Counted from the stretch's first letter, positions 6,438-14,555 are shown. The stretch: 17,246 bases of DNA from an uncultured Bacillota bacterium (GCA_937907585.1 CALCVH010000020.1:1-17246); one strand, 5' to 3'. The notes: generated from the sequence alone by a model not told the origin. Program-made: numbers and translations.

Positions 6438-8213
6438 ATGGCTAAAATCAATATTAAAATTGAAGGTCAACCATATCAAGTTGAAGAAGGATTAACTATC
6501 CTTGAAGCAGCTAGAGAATGTGGTTATGAAATTCCTACTTTATGTAACTTTAATCATGGTGAATGTTCTTTAGCATCTTGTCGTGTTTGTTTAGTTGAAG
6601 CAACTGGCGCTAGAGGACTAGTAGCATCTTGCGTATATCCAGTAGCTGAAGGTATGGAAATTAAAATTTCTTCTCCTAAAGCAACTAAAGCAAGAAGAAT
6701 CAGTGTTGAATTATTATTATCTAACCACTCTTTCCATTGTCAACAATGCGATAAGAATGGACATTGTGAACTATTACATGTAGCTCAAATGGTTGGCGCT
6801 AGAGAAGGTAAATTCTTCGGTGAAAAGACTGAAACATTCTACGATGATGTTAACCCATCAATCGTTCGTGATACTTCTAAATGTATCTTATGTGGAAGAT
6901 GCGTTAATAGATGCGCATCAATACACGGAACTGGTATTTTAGGATTTGAAAGAAGAGGATTTAAGACTTTTGTTTCTCCAGCTGGAAATAGAGGATTCGA
7001 TGAATCTCCATGCTTACTTTGTGGACAATGCGTTAACGTATGTCCTACTGGCGCTTTAATGGAAAAGAGCGAAATCAACAAATTAGATGAAGCTATGGCT
7101 AAAGGCAAATTCGTTGTTGTACAAACTGCTCCTGCAGTTCGTGCTGCATTAGGCGAAGAATTTGGCTTACCAGTTGGAACTCCTGTTACAGGTAAAATGG
7201 TTGCGGCATTAAGACGTTTAGGATTTAATAGAGTTTATGATACTAACTTCGGTGCTGATTTAACTATTATGGAAGAAGCTAATGAACTATTAAGCAGAAT
7301 CAAGAATGGTGGAACTCTACCAATGATTACTTCTTGTAGTCCTGGTTGGGTAAACTATGCTGAATATTTCTATCCAGAAGTATTAGATAATTTATCAAGC
7401 TGTAAATCTCCTCATCAGATGCAGGGCGCTATCATCAAATCATACTTTGCGAAAGAAAAGAACTTAGATCCAAAAGATATCTGTGTAGTATCAATTATGC
7501 CTTGTACTGCTAAAAAGTTCGAAAAAGAACGTAAAGAAATGGAAGTTGATGGAAATAGAGATGTTGATATCGTATTAACAACTAGAGAACTCGCTAGAGT
7601 TATCAAGAGAAGTGGTATCAATTTCAATAAATTACCAGATGAAGAATTCGATCAAGATATCATGGGCGACTACACAGGAGCTGGTGTTATCTTCGGTGTT
7701 ACTGGTGGTGTTATGGAAGCTGCATTACGTACAGCTTATAAAGTACTAACAGGAAGCGAAAGAAAACCAATTGAATTCACTGAAGTTAGAGGTTTAGCTG
7801 GCGTTAAAGAAGCAGAAATCGATTTAGGCGCAGCTAAAATTAAGGTTGCGGTAGCTTCTGGTATGAAGAACGCATCTAAATTATTAGATGAAATCAAAGC
7901 CGGAACTAGCCCATATACTTTCATTGAAATCATGTGCTGTCCAGGTGGATGTATCAATGGTGGTGGACAACCTTATGTTAAACCTATGTTAATGCCTAAC
8001 GAAGAAAACGATATCTATGAAACTTACAGAACAAAGAGAGCTAACGCATTATATAGCGAAGATGAAAGACAAAAAGTTCGTCAATCTCACAACAATCCAC
8101 AAATCATTGAATTATATGAAAAGTATTTAGGCGAGCCTAACTCTCATAGAGCTCACGAATTACTACATACTACATATAATAAATCTAGAGAAAAATATCC
8201 TGTTAGAAAATAA
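6438..8213 (+). CDS. hydA: [FeFe] hydrogenase catalytic subunit
   Basis: The protein has 591 residues. An N-terminal NuoG-like part carries a [2Fe-2S] cluster (Cys36, 48, 51, 65), a His-Cys3 [4Fe-4S] site (H97, C101, C104, C110) and two [4Fe-4S] ferredoxin sites (C149/152/155/159 and C192/195/198/202). The H-cluster domain follows, with L1 TSCSPGW (298-304), L2 MPCTAKKFE (354-362) and L3 EIMCCPGGCINGGGQP (497-512). A C-terminal small-subunit-like stretch contains SHNNPQIIELYEKYLG and AHELLH. The enzyme reversibly makes H2 from electrons supplied through HydB/HydC. L1 has Ser where many enzymes have a second Cys, and L3 has Cys500 where Ala is common. GGAGG lies eight bases before the start. 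The maturases HydE, HydF and HydG are not in this window. Confidence 0.96.
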   Translation: MAKINIKIEGQPYQVEEGLTILEAARECGYEIPTLCNFNHGECSLASCRVCLVEATGARGLVASCVYPVAEGMEIKISSPKATKARRISVELLLSNHSFHCQQCDKNGHCELLHVAQMVGAREGKFFGEKTETFYDDVNPSIVRDTSKCILCGRCVNRCASIHGTGILGFERRGFKTFVSPAGNRGFDESPCLLCGQCVNVCPTGALMEKSEINKLDEAMAKGKFVVVQTAPAVRAALGEEFGLPVGTPVTGKMVAALRRLGFNRVYDTNFGADLTIMEEANELLSRIKNGGTLPMITSCSPGWVNYAEYFYPEVLDNLSSCKSPHQMQGAIIKSYFAKEKNLDPKDICVVSIMPCTAKKFEKERKEMEVDGNRDVDIVLTTRELARVIKRSGINFNKLPDEEFDQDIMGDYTGAGVIFGVTGGVMEAALRTAYKVLTGSERKPIEFTEVRGLAGVKEAEIDLGAAKIKVAVASGMKNASKLLDEIKAGTSPYTFIEIMCCPGGCINGGGQPYVKPMLMPNEENDIYETYRTKRANALYSEDERQKVRQSHNNPQIIELYEKYLGEPNSHRAHELLHTTYNKSREKYPVRK

Positions 8214-8220
8214 TAACAGT

Positions 8221-8261
8221 TATAAAAATATCCTCAGCCTAAAACTGAGGATATTTTTATA
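8221..8261. terminator. Bidirectional intrinsic terminator between hydA and the CRP-family gene
   Basis: A perfect stem of up to 17 bp (8221-8237 with 8245-8261) surrounds a seven-base loop. A-rich and T-rich outer parts provide a U tract in both directions. The stop codon of the minus-strand regulator (8257-8259) lies inside the stem. Confidence 0.93.
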
Positions 8262-8862
8262 TAGCGATATAGTACATATAGCCTTTCTTTATTAATTTAT
8301 TCTCTTTTATTAATTTTGAGATCATTCTTGATACTGTTTCTCTAGGTAGATTTACCTTTTTAGATAAAAGAGTAATAGACTTTATTTCAATATGATTATT
8401 GATACTATTTGTTTTTAAATAATATATAACTCTATCTATAGATTTTTTATGAGATAATAATTTAACTTGTTGTTTAACTAAGAAAGATTCATTAGTAATA
8501 ATAGATAGATAAGCCTCTAGAAATTCTTTATCATTAGTTAATAAATTTAATAATAATGTCTTTGATATAAATACAATTTTAGATGATACACTAACATTTA
8601 TATCTCCAAGATATTTTTTCTTATCTTGGAACATTAAGAAATGTCCAAAAAAACCACCCTCGTTTATTACACTAATAGTTTCTTCACTCTCTTCTTCAGA
8701 AATAGTAGATATATTTATTTTTCCTTTTAATATATATCCTAAACTAGAACAGACTTCACCCTCTCTATATATGATATCTCCTGCTTTATATGAAGATATT
8801 TTTAATGTTCCTTCATCTATTAATTTTAAAATCTTATTCCTAATAATTTCACTGTTATTCAT
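8257..8862 (-). CDS. CRP/FNR-family transcription regulator
   Basis: This 201-residue protein has an N-terminal cyclic-nucleotide-binding-like beta-roll (about 20-110), a long dimer helix, and a C-terminal winged HTH (about 162-195). The recognition helix reads NLPRETVSR; Arg174, Glu175 and Arg179 correspond to the E. coli CRP residues Arg180, Glu181 and Arg185 that read TGTGA. A perfect TGTGA-N6-TCACA site lies 13 bases before its start codon. It lacks FNR-type cluster cysteines (only Cys38) and the Arg-Ser phosphate-binding pair of cAMP-binding CRP, so its signal is unknown. ATG 8862 is chosen because AGGAG lies five bases upstream; the longer GTG start at 8889 would overlap the operator. 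It probably represses itself and activates the divergent transporter. Confidence 0.9.
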   Translation of the reverse strand: MNNSEIIRNKILKLIDEGTLKISSYKAGDIIYREGEVCSSLGYILKGKINISTISEEESEETISVINEGGFFGHFLMFQDKKKYLGDINVSVSSKIVFISKTLLLNLLTNDKEFLEAYLSIITNESFLVKQQVKLLSHKKSIDRVIYYLKTNSINNHIEIKSITLLSKKVNLPRETVSRMISKLIKENKLIKKGYMYYIAI

Positions 8863-8874
8863 ATTCTCTCCTAC

Positions 8875-8890
8875 TGTGACAAATATCACA
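8875..8890. promoter_or_regulatory. CRP-type operator TGTGACAAATATCACA
   Basis: This is a perfect match to the TGTGA-N6-TCACA consensus, centred at 8882.5. Relative to the predicted plus-strand start (about 8924) the centre is at -41.5, the class II activator position. Relative to the predicted minus-strand start (about 8892) it lies immediately downstream, a repressing position. Confidence 0.85.
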
Positions 8891-8898
8891 GCATTTTA

Positions 8899-8927
8899 AT
8901 TTTATATTATATATAATATTTTTGCAA
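8899..8927 (-). promoter_or_regulatory. Promoter of the CRP-family regulator gene
   Basis: On the minus strand TTGCAA (8927-8922) is followed after exactly 17 bp by TAAAAT (8904-8899). The predicted start is near 8892, so the CRP-type site would occupy the first transcribed bases. Confidence 0.6.
8912..8917 (+). promoter_or_regulatory. -10 box of an activator-dependent promoter for the transporter
   Basis: TATAAT is perfect, but the position of the -35 (8889-8894, CAGCAT) does not resemble TTGACA. The CRP-type site overlaps that position at the class II distance. An alternative reading is that other TATA-like hexamers in this AT-rich spacer serve as the -10. Confidence 0.55.
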
Positions 8928-8941
8928 CAGAGGTGAAAGAA

Positions 8942-9868
8942 ATGAAGAAAATAAGTCTTATATTAATAATGTTATTAAGTTTTGTACTAGTCGCTTGTAC
9001 AAAAACTACAAAAGAATCTAGACAAGCAAGCGTTATTGTTCCAAGTGGAACTCCATCGCTTGCGGTAATGAATTATATTAAAGAAAACAGCGATTCAAAA
9101 GTAGAAGTAGTAGAAGGATCTGATCCTTTAATCGCAGCTTTTGCGAACACATCTTATGATGCGATAATTGCGCCAGTTAACTTAGGAGCCAAATTCTATA
9201 ATAGTGGAACTAGTTCATATATTTTGGCTAAAACTATCGTATGGGGAAATCTCTATATAGCTTCAAGCGAGAATATTACGTCTATAGATGATTTAAATGG
9301 CGAAAAGCTAGTTGTATTTGGAAAGAATTCTACACCAGACATCATCACTAGAATCGTTTTAGGAGCTAAAGAAAATTTAAATGTTGAAATTGAATATGTA
9401 TCTGATGTTCAAACCGCAAATAGTTTATTGGTTTCAGGAAAAGCTAAATATATAGTTACCGCAGAACCAAGTATTTCTAAGATAAAAGATCAAAAAGGTT
9501 TAAAGACACTAGATTTACAAGAAGAATATAGCAAAGTTACTGGTGAAACATCTTATCCTCAGGCAGGTATCTTTATTAAAAAGAGCGCTAAAAATGATGA
9601 ATTTACTAATAATTTAGTAAACGCATTATTAGATTCAGTAAGAAAAACAAATAGTAATAAAGAAGATACAGCAAATAACGCAGTAGAATTAAATCAAACA
9701 TTTAAGACTCTAGGTGCTGAAACCCTTATTAAAGCGATTCCGAACTGCCACTTTAATGTATATGAAAATGAAAAAAGCGCTGTAAATAAATACCTACAAT
9801 CATTAATTGATTTAGGTTTAGGTGCTCAAGTTGGCGGAAAACTTCCAGATGAAGAATTCTTCTTATAA
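8942..9868 (+). CDS. ABC transporter substrate-binding lipoprotein, NitT/TauT (NMT1-like) type
   Basis: This 308-residue protein has a lipoprotein signal peptide: positively charged MKK, a hydrophobic core, and the lipobox L-V-A-Cys19. The mature part begins with VIVPSGTPSLAVMNYI and has the SYDAIIAPVNLGAKF and VVFGKNSTPDIITRIVL segments expected of a two-lobed binding protein of the SsuA/ThiY/NMT1-like group. It should be lipid-anchored outside the membrane and deliver a small solute to the downstream permease. The ligand cannot be read from sequence. ATG 8942 is chosen because AGAGGTG lies six bases upstream; the GTG at 8933 is part of that ribosome site. The last 20 bases overlap the permease gene. 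Expression is probably activated by the divergent CRP-family regulator. Confidence 0.85.
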   Translation: MKKISLILIMLLSFVLVACTKTTKESRQASVIVPSGTPSLAVMNYIKENSDSKVEVVEGSDPLIAAFANTSYDAIIAPVNLGAKFYNSGTSSYILAKTIVWGNLYIASSENITSIDDLNGEKLVVFGKNSTPDIITRIVLGAKENLNVEIEYVSDVQTANSLLVSGKAKYIVTAEPSISKIKDQKGLKTLDLQEEYSKVTGETSYPQAGIFIKKSAKNDEFTNNLVNALLDSVRKTNSNKEDTANNAVELNQTFKTLGAETLIKAIPNCHFNVYENEKSAVNKYLQSLIDLGLGAQVGGKLPDEEFFL

Positions 9869-10601
9869 ACATTTAATAATTTCAGTATCATCTATTATAG
9901 CGATTATTCTGCTTTATGAACTATTCACTATTATAAACAAGAACGATATGTTCTTTCCATCATTTATCGATATAGTAAAAGGAATATATGGTATCGCTTT
10001 AAATAGTGGAATATGGTTGTTACTAAAAACACTACTAAAAATATTAATTGTGATAGGCGCTAGTTTTATAATTAGTTTAATAATTAATTTTATAAACTAT
10101 ATTTTTAAATACAATATCGATATAGTTAATCCAATTTTGTTTATAATTAAGGCAGCCCCTTTCGCAATTGTATCTGTATATCTATATATCTTACTTTTTG
10201 AAACAAAAGAAGTTATACCTTATATAGTATCGTTTTTAGTGATTTTTCCAATCGTATATGATGGTGTAAGACAAGGATTATCCATTAATAAAGATATCGT
10301 TGATGAACTATCAATGATAGATGGATCAAACGGAATGAAATATAGAAAAATATATTTTCCTTTAGCGTTATCTCCTATGACAATCACTTTTATGCAGTCA
10401 TTAAGTCTAGGGATAAAAGTGATGGTTATGAGCGAATATATATGTGGTGTGACAGGTTCTATTGGTGAAATAATAAATGATGCGAAATTGACTCTAGATT
10501 TTACTATTATATTAGGATGGTTAGTTTTGCTTGTGGTTATTATTGCGGTGTTTGATTTGATTACAGGAATACTTAAGAAAAGACTAGATTATACGTATTA
10601 A
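9849..10601 (+). CDS. ABC transporter permease, NitT/TauT type
   Basis: This 250-residue integral membrane protein has about six hydrophobic segments (near residues 10-27, 55-80, 95-116, 123-139, 180-200 and 215-245). The cytoplasmic EAA loop is DELSMIDGSNGMKYRKIYFP (152-171), which contacts the ATPase subunit in this family. ATG 9849 overlaps the binding-protein gene by 20 bases with a weak GGAAAA site upstream, so translation is probably coupled; a longer non-ATG start at 9822 is less likely. No ATP-binding subunit follows: the operon ends at a terminator directly after the stop codon. The ATPase must be supplied from another locus, as is known for some shared-ATPase importers, or the system is incomplete. 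Confidence 0.87.
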   Translation: MKNSSYKHLIISVSSIIAIILLYELFTIINKNDMFFPSFIDIVKGIYGIALNSGIWLLLKTLLKILIVIGASFIISLIINFINYIFKYNIDIVNPILFIIKAAPFAIVSVYLYILLFETKEVIPYIVSFLVIFPIVYDGVRQGLSINKDIVDELSMIDGSNGMKYRKIYFPLALSPMTITFMQSLSLGIKVMVMSEYICGVTGSIGEIINDAKLTLDFTIILGWLVLLVVIIAVFDLITGILKKRLDYTY

Positions 10602-10636
10602 CGCTTATTGATTTAACAATCAATTAAGCGTTTTTT
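10600..10636 (+). terminator. Intrinsic terminator of the transporter operon
   Basis: AACGCTTA-TTGATT (10600-10613) pairs with AATCAA-T-TAAGCGTT (10618-10632) with one bulged T. A T run to 10636 follows. The permease stop codon overlaps the base of the stem. Confidence 0.9.
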
Positions 10637-10638
10637 AT

Positions 10639-10667
10639 TTGATAGTTTTATCTTATTTGGTTATAAT
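10639..10667 (+). promoter_or_regulatory. Promoter of the rimM-trmD operon
   Basis: TTGATA (10639-10644) is followed after 17 bp by a perfect TATAAT (10662-10667). The predicted start is near 10674, giving a 27-base leader with AAAGGAG at 10684-10690. Confidence 0.8.
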
Positions 10668-10700
10668 ATCTATAGACATCCTAAAAGGAGATGACATTAT

Positions 10701-11201
10701 ATGAAATTTAATGAAATTGGAAAGATTGCGCAAACACACGGATTAAAAGGAGAAGTCAAAATAAAGACTGATTCTGATTTTATCGATGAAAGATATAAGG
10801 TTGGCGCAACTGTTTATTATAAAGAAAAAAATAACTATAAACCATTAGTGGTAAAAAGCCATAGATCTATGCTTAATTATGAGCTTGTAACATTCGAAGG
10901 AATAGATTCAATAGAAGCTATTACACCATATTTAGGTAAGATGTTATATGGAGAAAGAGATAAAAACTTATTAGAAGAAGGAGAACATTTCTATTCTGAT
11001 TTAGTAGGAATGGATGTTTATCAAAACGGAGTTTTAAAAGGAAAGGTTAAAGAAGTAAAGGAATTTCCTATGTACGACTATTTATCTATTGTTGATTTAG
11101 ATAATAAAGAAAAACTGGTTCCACTTCTTGAAGAGTTTTTAGAAGAAATTGATGAAGATAATAATAGAATTAATCTAGTTGATATGGAAGGATTACTATG
11201 A
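10701..11201 (+). CDS. rimM: Ribosome maturation factor RimM
   Basis: The protein has 166 residues, the usual length. The N-terminal domain opens with the family signature IGKIAQTHGLKGEVKIKT (6-23). A C-terminal PRC-barrel domain (about 95-166) includes FYSDLVGMDV, LKGKVKEVKEFPMYDYLSI and KLVPLLEEFLEEID. RimM assists maturation of the 30S head by binding 16S rRNA and S19. AAAGGAG lies ten bases upstream of the ATG; an out-of-frame ATG at 10691 is too close to the site. The stop overlaps the trmD start in an ATGA arrangement. In most Firmicutes rpsP lies just upstream; here the operon starts at rimM. Confidence 0.97.
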   Translation: MKFNEIGKIAQTHGLKGEVKIKTDSDFIDERYKVGATVYYKEKNNYKPLVVKSHRSMLNYELVTFEGIDSIEAITPYLGKMLYGERDKNLLEEGEHFYSDLVGMDVYQNGVLKGKVKEVKEFPMYDYLSIVDLDNKEKLVPLLEEFLEEIDEDNNRINLVDMEGLL

Positions 11202-11869
11202 TTAAATTTGATTGTTTGACTCTTTTTCCTGAAATGTTTGATGGAGTATTAAACGATTCTATTTTAAAAAGAGCGATAACTAACAATTTAATAGAAGTAA
11301 ACCTTCATAATTTTAGAGACTTTTCTAAAGCTAAACATCATAATGTTGATGATACCCCATATGGTGGAGGAGCTGGGATGGTTCTTATGTGTGGACCAAT
11401 CTATGATTGTCTTCATTCTATTAATGGATTTGAAAAAGCACATAAGATATTATTAACTCCACAAGGAGTTCCATATAATCAAGATATTGCGAAAAGATTA
11501 TCAAAAGAAGAACATATTATTTTGATTTGTGGACATTATGAAGGTTTTGATGAAAGAATAAGAACCTTTGTTGATGAAGAGATATCTATAGGCGATTATA
11601 TTTTAACTGGTGGTGAAATACCCGCTATGGCTATAATTGATTCTGTATCAAGACTAATACCTGGAGTATTACATAATGAGGATAGCGCTCATACGGATTC
11701 TTTTGAAAATGGCCTTCTTGAATGTCCTCAATATACTAAACCTTACGATTTTATGGGGATGTTAGTACCGGATGTATTAGTATCAGGAAACCATCAAGAG
11801 ATAGATAAATGGAGAGAAAAAGAAGCTTTAAAAAGAACTAAACTAAGAAGAAAGGACTTAATTAAATAA
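11198..11869 (+). CDS. trmD: tRNA (guanine-37-N1)-methyltransferase
   Basis: TrmD methylates G37 next to the anticodon using S-adenosylmethionine and prevents +1 frameshifting. The 223-residue protein starts FDCLTLFPEMFDG. It has HHNVDDTPYGGGAGMV (47-62) and the trefoil-knot SAM site: LTPQG (86-90), CGHYEGFDERI (111-121) and SIGDYILTGGE (130-140). The segment NEDSAHTDSF (160-169) carries the conserved catalytic Asp region. The C-terminal helical domain ends HQEIDKWREKEALKRTKLRRKDL, a typical TrmD tail. It overlaps rimM by four bases, so translation is probably coupled. Confidence 0.98.
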   Translation: MIKFDCLTLFPEMFDGVLNDSILKRAITNNLIEVNLHNFRDFSKAKHHNVDDTPYGGGAGMVLMCGPIYDCLHSINGFEKAHKILLTPQGVPYNQDIAKRLSKEEHIILICGHYEGFDERIRTFVDEEISIGDYILTGGEIPAMAIIDSVSRLIPGVLHNEDSAHTDSFENGLLECPQYTKPYDFMGMLVPDVLVSGNHQEIDKWREKEALKRTKLRRKDLIK

Positions 11870-11871
11870 CT

Positions 11872-13170
11872 ATGAAAGAAAAACAAACACTCGAACAAAG
11901 AATTGCGCAAAGACAAATTAAACAAGCTAATAAGTTTATCTATAGGATATTAGATAAAATCGTTATAAAAAGATTTTTACAGCCAAAATATCATGTTAGT
12001 TATGATATTGTAGATGATATTAATAAAGAAGACGGACCATGCTTTTTAGTATACAACCATTCTTCTAGAAGCGATTATATTTGGATTACTCAATCAATAT
12101 CTCCAAGAAGAGCGAACTTCGTTACTGGGTATAATGAATTTTACCGTTCTAAATTCAAAGCCATATTTAATATATTAAATCAGATTCCTAAGAAGAACTT
12201 CACTAACGACATGTTATGTATGAAGGGAATGAAGAAAGTAATAGATCAAGGTGGAATTGTAGCTTTTAGTCCAGAAGGAATGAGCTGTGTAAATGGTCAC
12301 AACCAACCGGTTGTCCCAGGAACAGGAAAACTATTTAAACACTATAATATTCCAGTATATTGTTTACATATTAGCGGTGGATTCTTAACCAACCATAAAG
12401 TTTGTCTTGATGATAGACCTGGTAAAGTTGATGTTAGATTCTTTAAGTTATTTACTCCTGAAGATACTCAAAACTTAACATCTGATGAAATGGATAGAAA
12501 ATTAGATGAAGCTTTATGGAATGATGACTATGAATGGAATAAAGAACACCATTATAAATTCAAAACTAATGGTAACGCATGTCATCATATGCATGATTTA
12601 CTATATAAATGTCCTAGATGTTTAGAAGAATTTAAGATGATTGGTGAAAAGGACACTATCAAATGTACTGCGTGTGGAAACGGCGCTACATTAGATGATT
12701 ATTATGACTTTAAACCACTAGATGACACGTGCGTTATTCCTGAATCACCATCTAAATGGGATGATTGGGAAAGAAGTGTAGTCATAAAAGAGATTAGAAA
12801 TCCTGAATTCAAAATGGAGTTTGATTGTGGAATTGGAGAACTTCCAAAATATAAATATCTAAAAGACCCAATGACTGGTGTTCCATGTGGAAATGGACAT
12901 GTGACAATTGATCATGATGGATTCCATTTTAGAGGAACAAGAAATGATAAACCATTTGAGTTTACATCTACTTGGCCAAATTTATATAGTTTGCTATATG
13001 TTACTGATATGACATTCTTCCAAACATATGTAAATGGTGAATATATTGAATTCTATCCACATGAAGCTATCGTAGGAAAAGTTAGATTAGTAGTTGAAGA
13101 AATGCATAGATATCATGGTGGAAAGTGGCAGAACTTCCCATGGATGGAGAACTTATATAAAGATGAATAA
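11872..13170 (+). CDS. PlsC-type acyltransferase with internal zinc ribbon
   Basis: This 432-residue protein has a glycerophosphate acyltransferase domain (about 40-200). The NHxxxxD box is N62-H63-S-S-R-S-D68, and the second motif is FSPEGMS (132-138), equivalent to FPEGTRS. Histidine-rich sequence follows, then a zinc ribbon, Cys247-x2-Cys250 and Cys265-x2-Cys268. The C-terminus of about 150 residues has no family I recognise. The acyltransferase part should transfer an acyl chain from acyl-ACP or acyl-CoA, probably to 1-acylglycerol-3-phosphate or a related acceptor at the inner membrane face. The zinc ribbon is unusual for plain PlsC enzymes. ATG lies two bases after the trmD stop; AAAGGA (11851-11856) is 15 bases upstream, a long spacing, so coupling to trmD is likely. 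Confidence 0.85.
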   Translation: MKEKQTLEQRIAQRQIKQANKFIYRILDKIVIKRFLQPKYHVSYDIVDDINKEDGPCFLVYNHSSRSDYIWITQSISPRRANFVTGYNEFYRSKFKAIFNILNQIPKKNFTNDMLCMKGMKKVIDQGGIVAFSPEGMSCVNGHNQPVVPGTGKLFKHYNIPVYCLHISGGFLTNHKVCLDDRPGKVDVRFFKLFTPEDTQNLTSDEMDRKLDEALWNDDYEWNKEHHYKFKTNGNACHHMHDLLYKCPRCLEEFKMIGEKDTIKCTACGNGATLDDYYDFKPLDDTCVIPESPSKWDDWERSVVIKEIRNPEFKMEFDCGIGELPKYKYLKDPMTGVPCGNGHVTIDHDGFHFRGTRNDKPFEFTSTWPNLYSLLYVTDMTFFQTYVNGEYIEFYPHEAIVGKVRLVVEEMHRYHGGKWQNFPWMENLYKDE

Positions 13171-14548
13171 TGTGATATTTTATGATCACCCTAAACAAGG
13201 ATTTAATGGGGACTTCATTCCTTTCTTTCATGATGGGGTATTCCATTTATTTATGATTATTGATGGCAGTTGGGAACACCTAACAACTACCGATTTCGTC
13301 AACTTTATTAATCACGGAGTAGCGCTTCCAAAAGGAAATGAAGAAGAACAAGATTTAAGTGTATGTACGGGTTCTGTATTTTATCATAATAATTTATTTC
13401 ATATCTTTTATGCTGGATATAACGGTTTTTATTTAGGAAAGAAACCAATTCAAGTTGTGTTGCATGCGACTTCAACCGATCTATATAATTGGAAAAAAGA
13501 AAAAGATATTTTCTTACCACCAGATGAATCAATATATCATCGTGATGGATGGAGAGACCCATATGTATATTATGATAAATTAAATGATGAATATAAAATG
13601 ATTATAACTGGAGAAAAGAATCATCATCACTATAGAAGATGGGGCGCAACCGCTCTTGCGACTTCTAAAGACCTTATTAACTGGACTATTAAAGAGCCAA
13701 TATACGCTCCATTTTTATACGATACTCATGAGTGCCCAGACTTGTTTGAATTAAACGGTAGATATTATATGATTTTTTCCACATATACTAGATGGTGGGA
13801 AGTTCATTATAGAGTTTCTCATAGTATAGACGGTCCTTGGAAATCATATAAAGATGAACTATTAGATAACAGAAGTTATTACGCCGCAAAAACTGTATAT
13901 GGAAATGGTAAAAGATATTTAGTTGGATGGGCTGCAAGAAGAACTGATAACTTAGATAAGAATAAATATGAATGGGGCGGTTCGTTATGCGTTCACGAAA
14001 TTGAAGCTTTGCCTAATGGTGAACTAATTTGTAAACCTGTAAGCACGATCGTTGATGCGTATACTAAAATATTAGAAACCAGAAAACAAAATGGATTTGG
14101 AAATATAGTATCAAGAAAGACTAAGAACGGATATTCTTTAGATTCAGACGGATTCGGCTGTATAAAAATCGCCAAAACCAAATCATCGTCTTTATATATT
14201 TCTTTTGATGTAAAAATAAAAGATAATATGACCGCAGGTATATTATTAAGAGCAAATATAAATAAATTTGATAAATGGGTTATGATTGAATTAGATAGAA
14301 AGAAAGATAGATTGTTCTTTGATTTATCTAGTAAATGGTTTGAAGACCAATTCTTTGATGAAGAGCGCCCATTAGATAAATCATCTAATTATCATGTCGA
14401 GATAATTACTAAAGATAGTATGATAGTGACATATTGTAATGGTAAAGCACTAAGTGCTAGATGTTATGAATATATGGATGGTGAAATAGGCTTGTTTTCT
14501 AGAGATGGTAAAGCCATCTTCAACAATATTACGATTAAAGAATTATGA
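13163..14548 (+). CDS. GH32-like beta-propeller glycosidase (beta-fructosidase family)
   Basis: The protein has 461 residues. The N-terminal part is a five-bladed propeller. NGD17FIPFFHDGVFHLF occupies the position of the GH32 WMNDPNG box, with Asp17 as likely nucleophile. WRDP (130-133) matches the RDP transition-state motif and HECPDLF (189-195) the EC motif with acid/base Glu190. A C-terminal beta-sandwich follows from about residue 330. Family GH32 hydrolyses sucrose, sucrose-phosphate or fructans; the divergent first motif leaves the substrate open, and GH43/GH68-like activity is an alternative. There is no signal peptide, so it should be cytoplasmic, acting on an imported or phosphorylated sugar. 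ATG 13163 overlaps the upstream stop by eight bases; an earlier in-frame ATG at 13094 lies deep in the preceding gene and is rejected. Confidence 0.82.
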   Translation: MNNVIFYDHPKQGFNGDFIPFFHDGVFHLFMIIDGSWEHLTTTDFVNFINHGVALPKGNEEEQDLSVCTGSVFYHNNLFHIFYAGYNGFYLGKKPIQVVLHATSTDLYNWKKEKDIFLPPDESIYHRDGWRDPYVYYDKLNDEYKMIITGEKNHHHYRRWGATALATSKDLINWTIKEPIYAPFLYDTHECPDLFELNGRYYMIFSTYTRWWEVHYRVSHSIDGPWKSYKDELLDNRSYYAAKTVYGNGKRYLVGWAARRTDNLDKNKYEWGGSLCVHEIEALPNGELICKPVSTIVDAYTKILETRKQNGFGNIVSRKTKNGYSLDSDGFGCIKIAKTKSSSLYISFDVKIKDNMTAGILLRANINKFDKWVMIELDRKKDRLFFDLSSKWFEDQFFDEERPLDKSSNYHVEIITKDSMIVTYCNGKALSARCYEYMDGEIGLFSRDGKAIFNNITIKEL

Positions 14549-14555
14549 AAAAATG

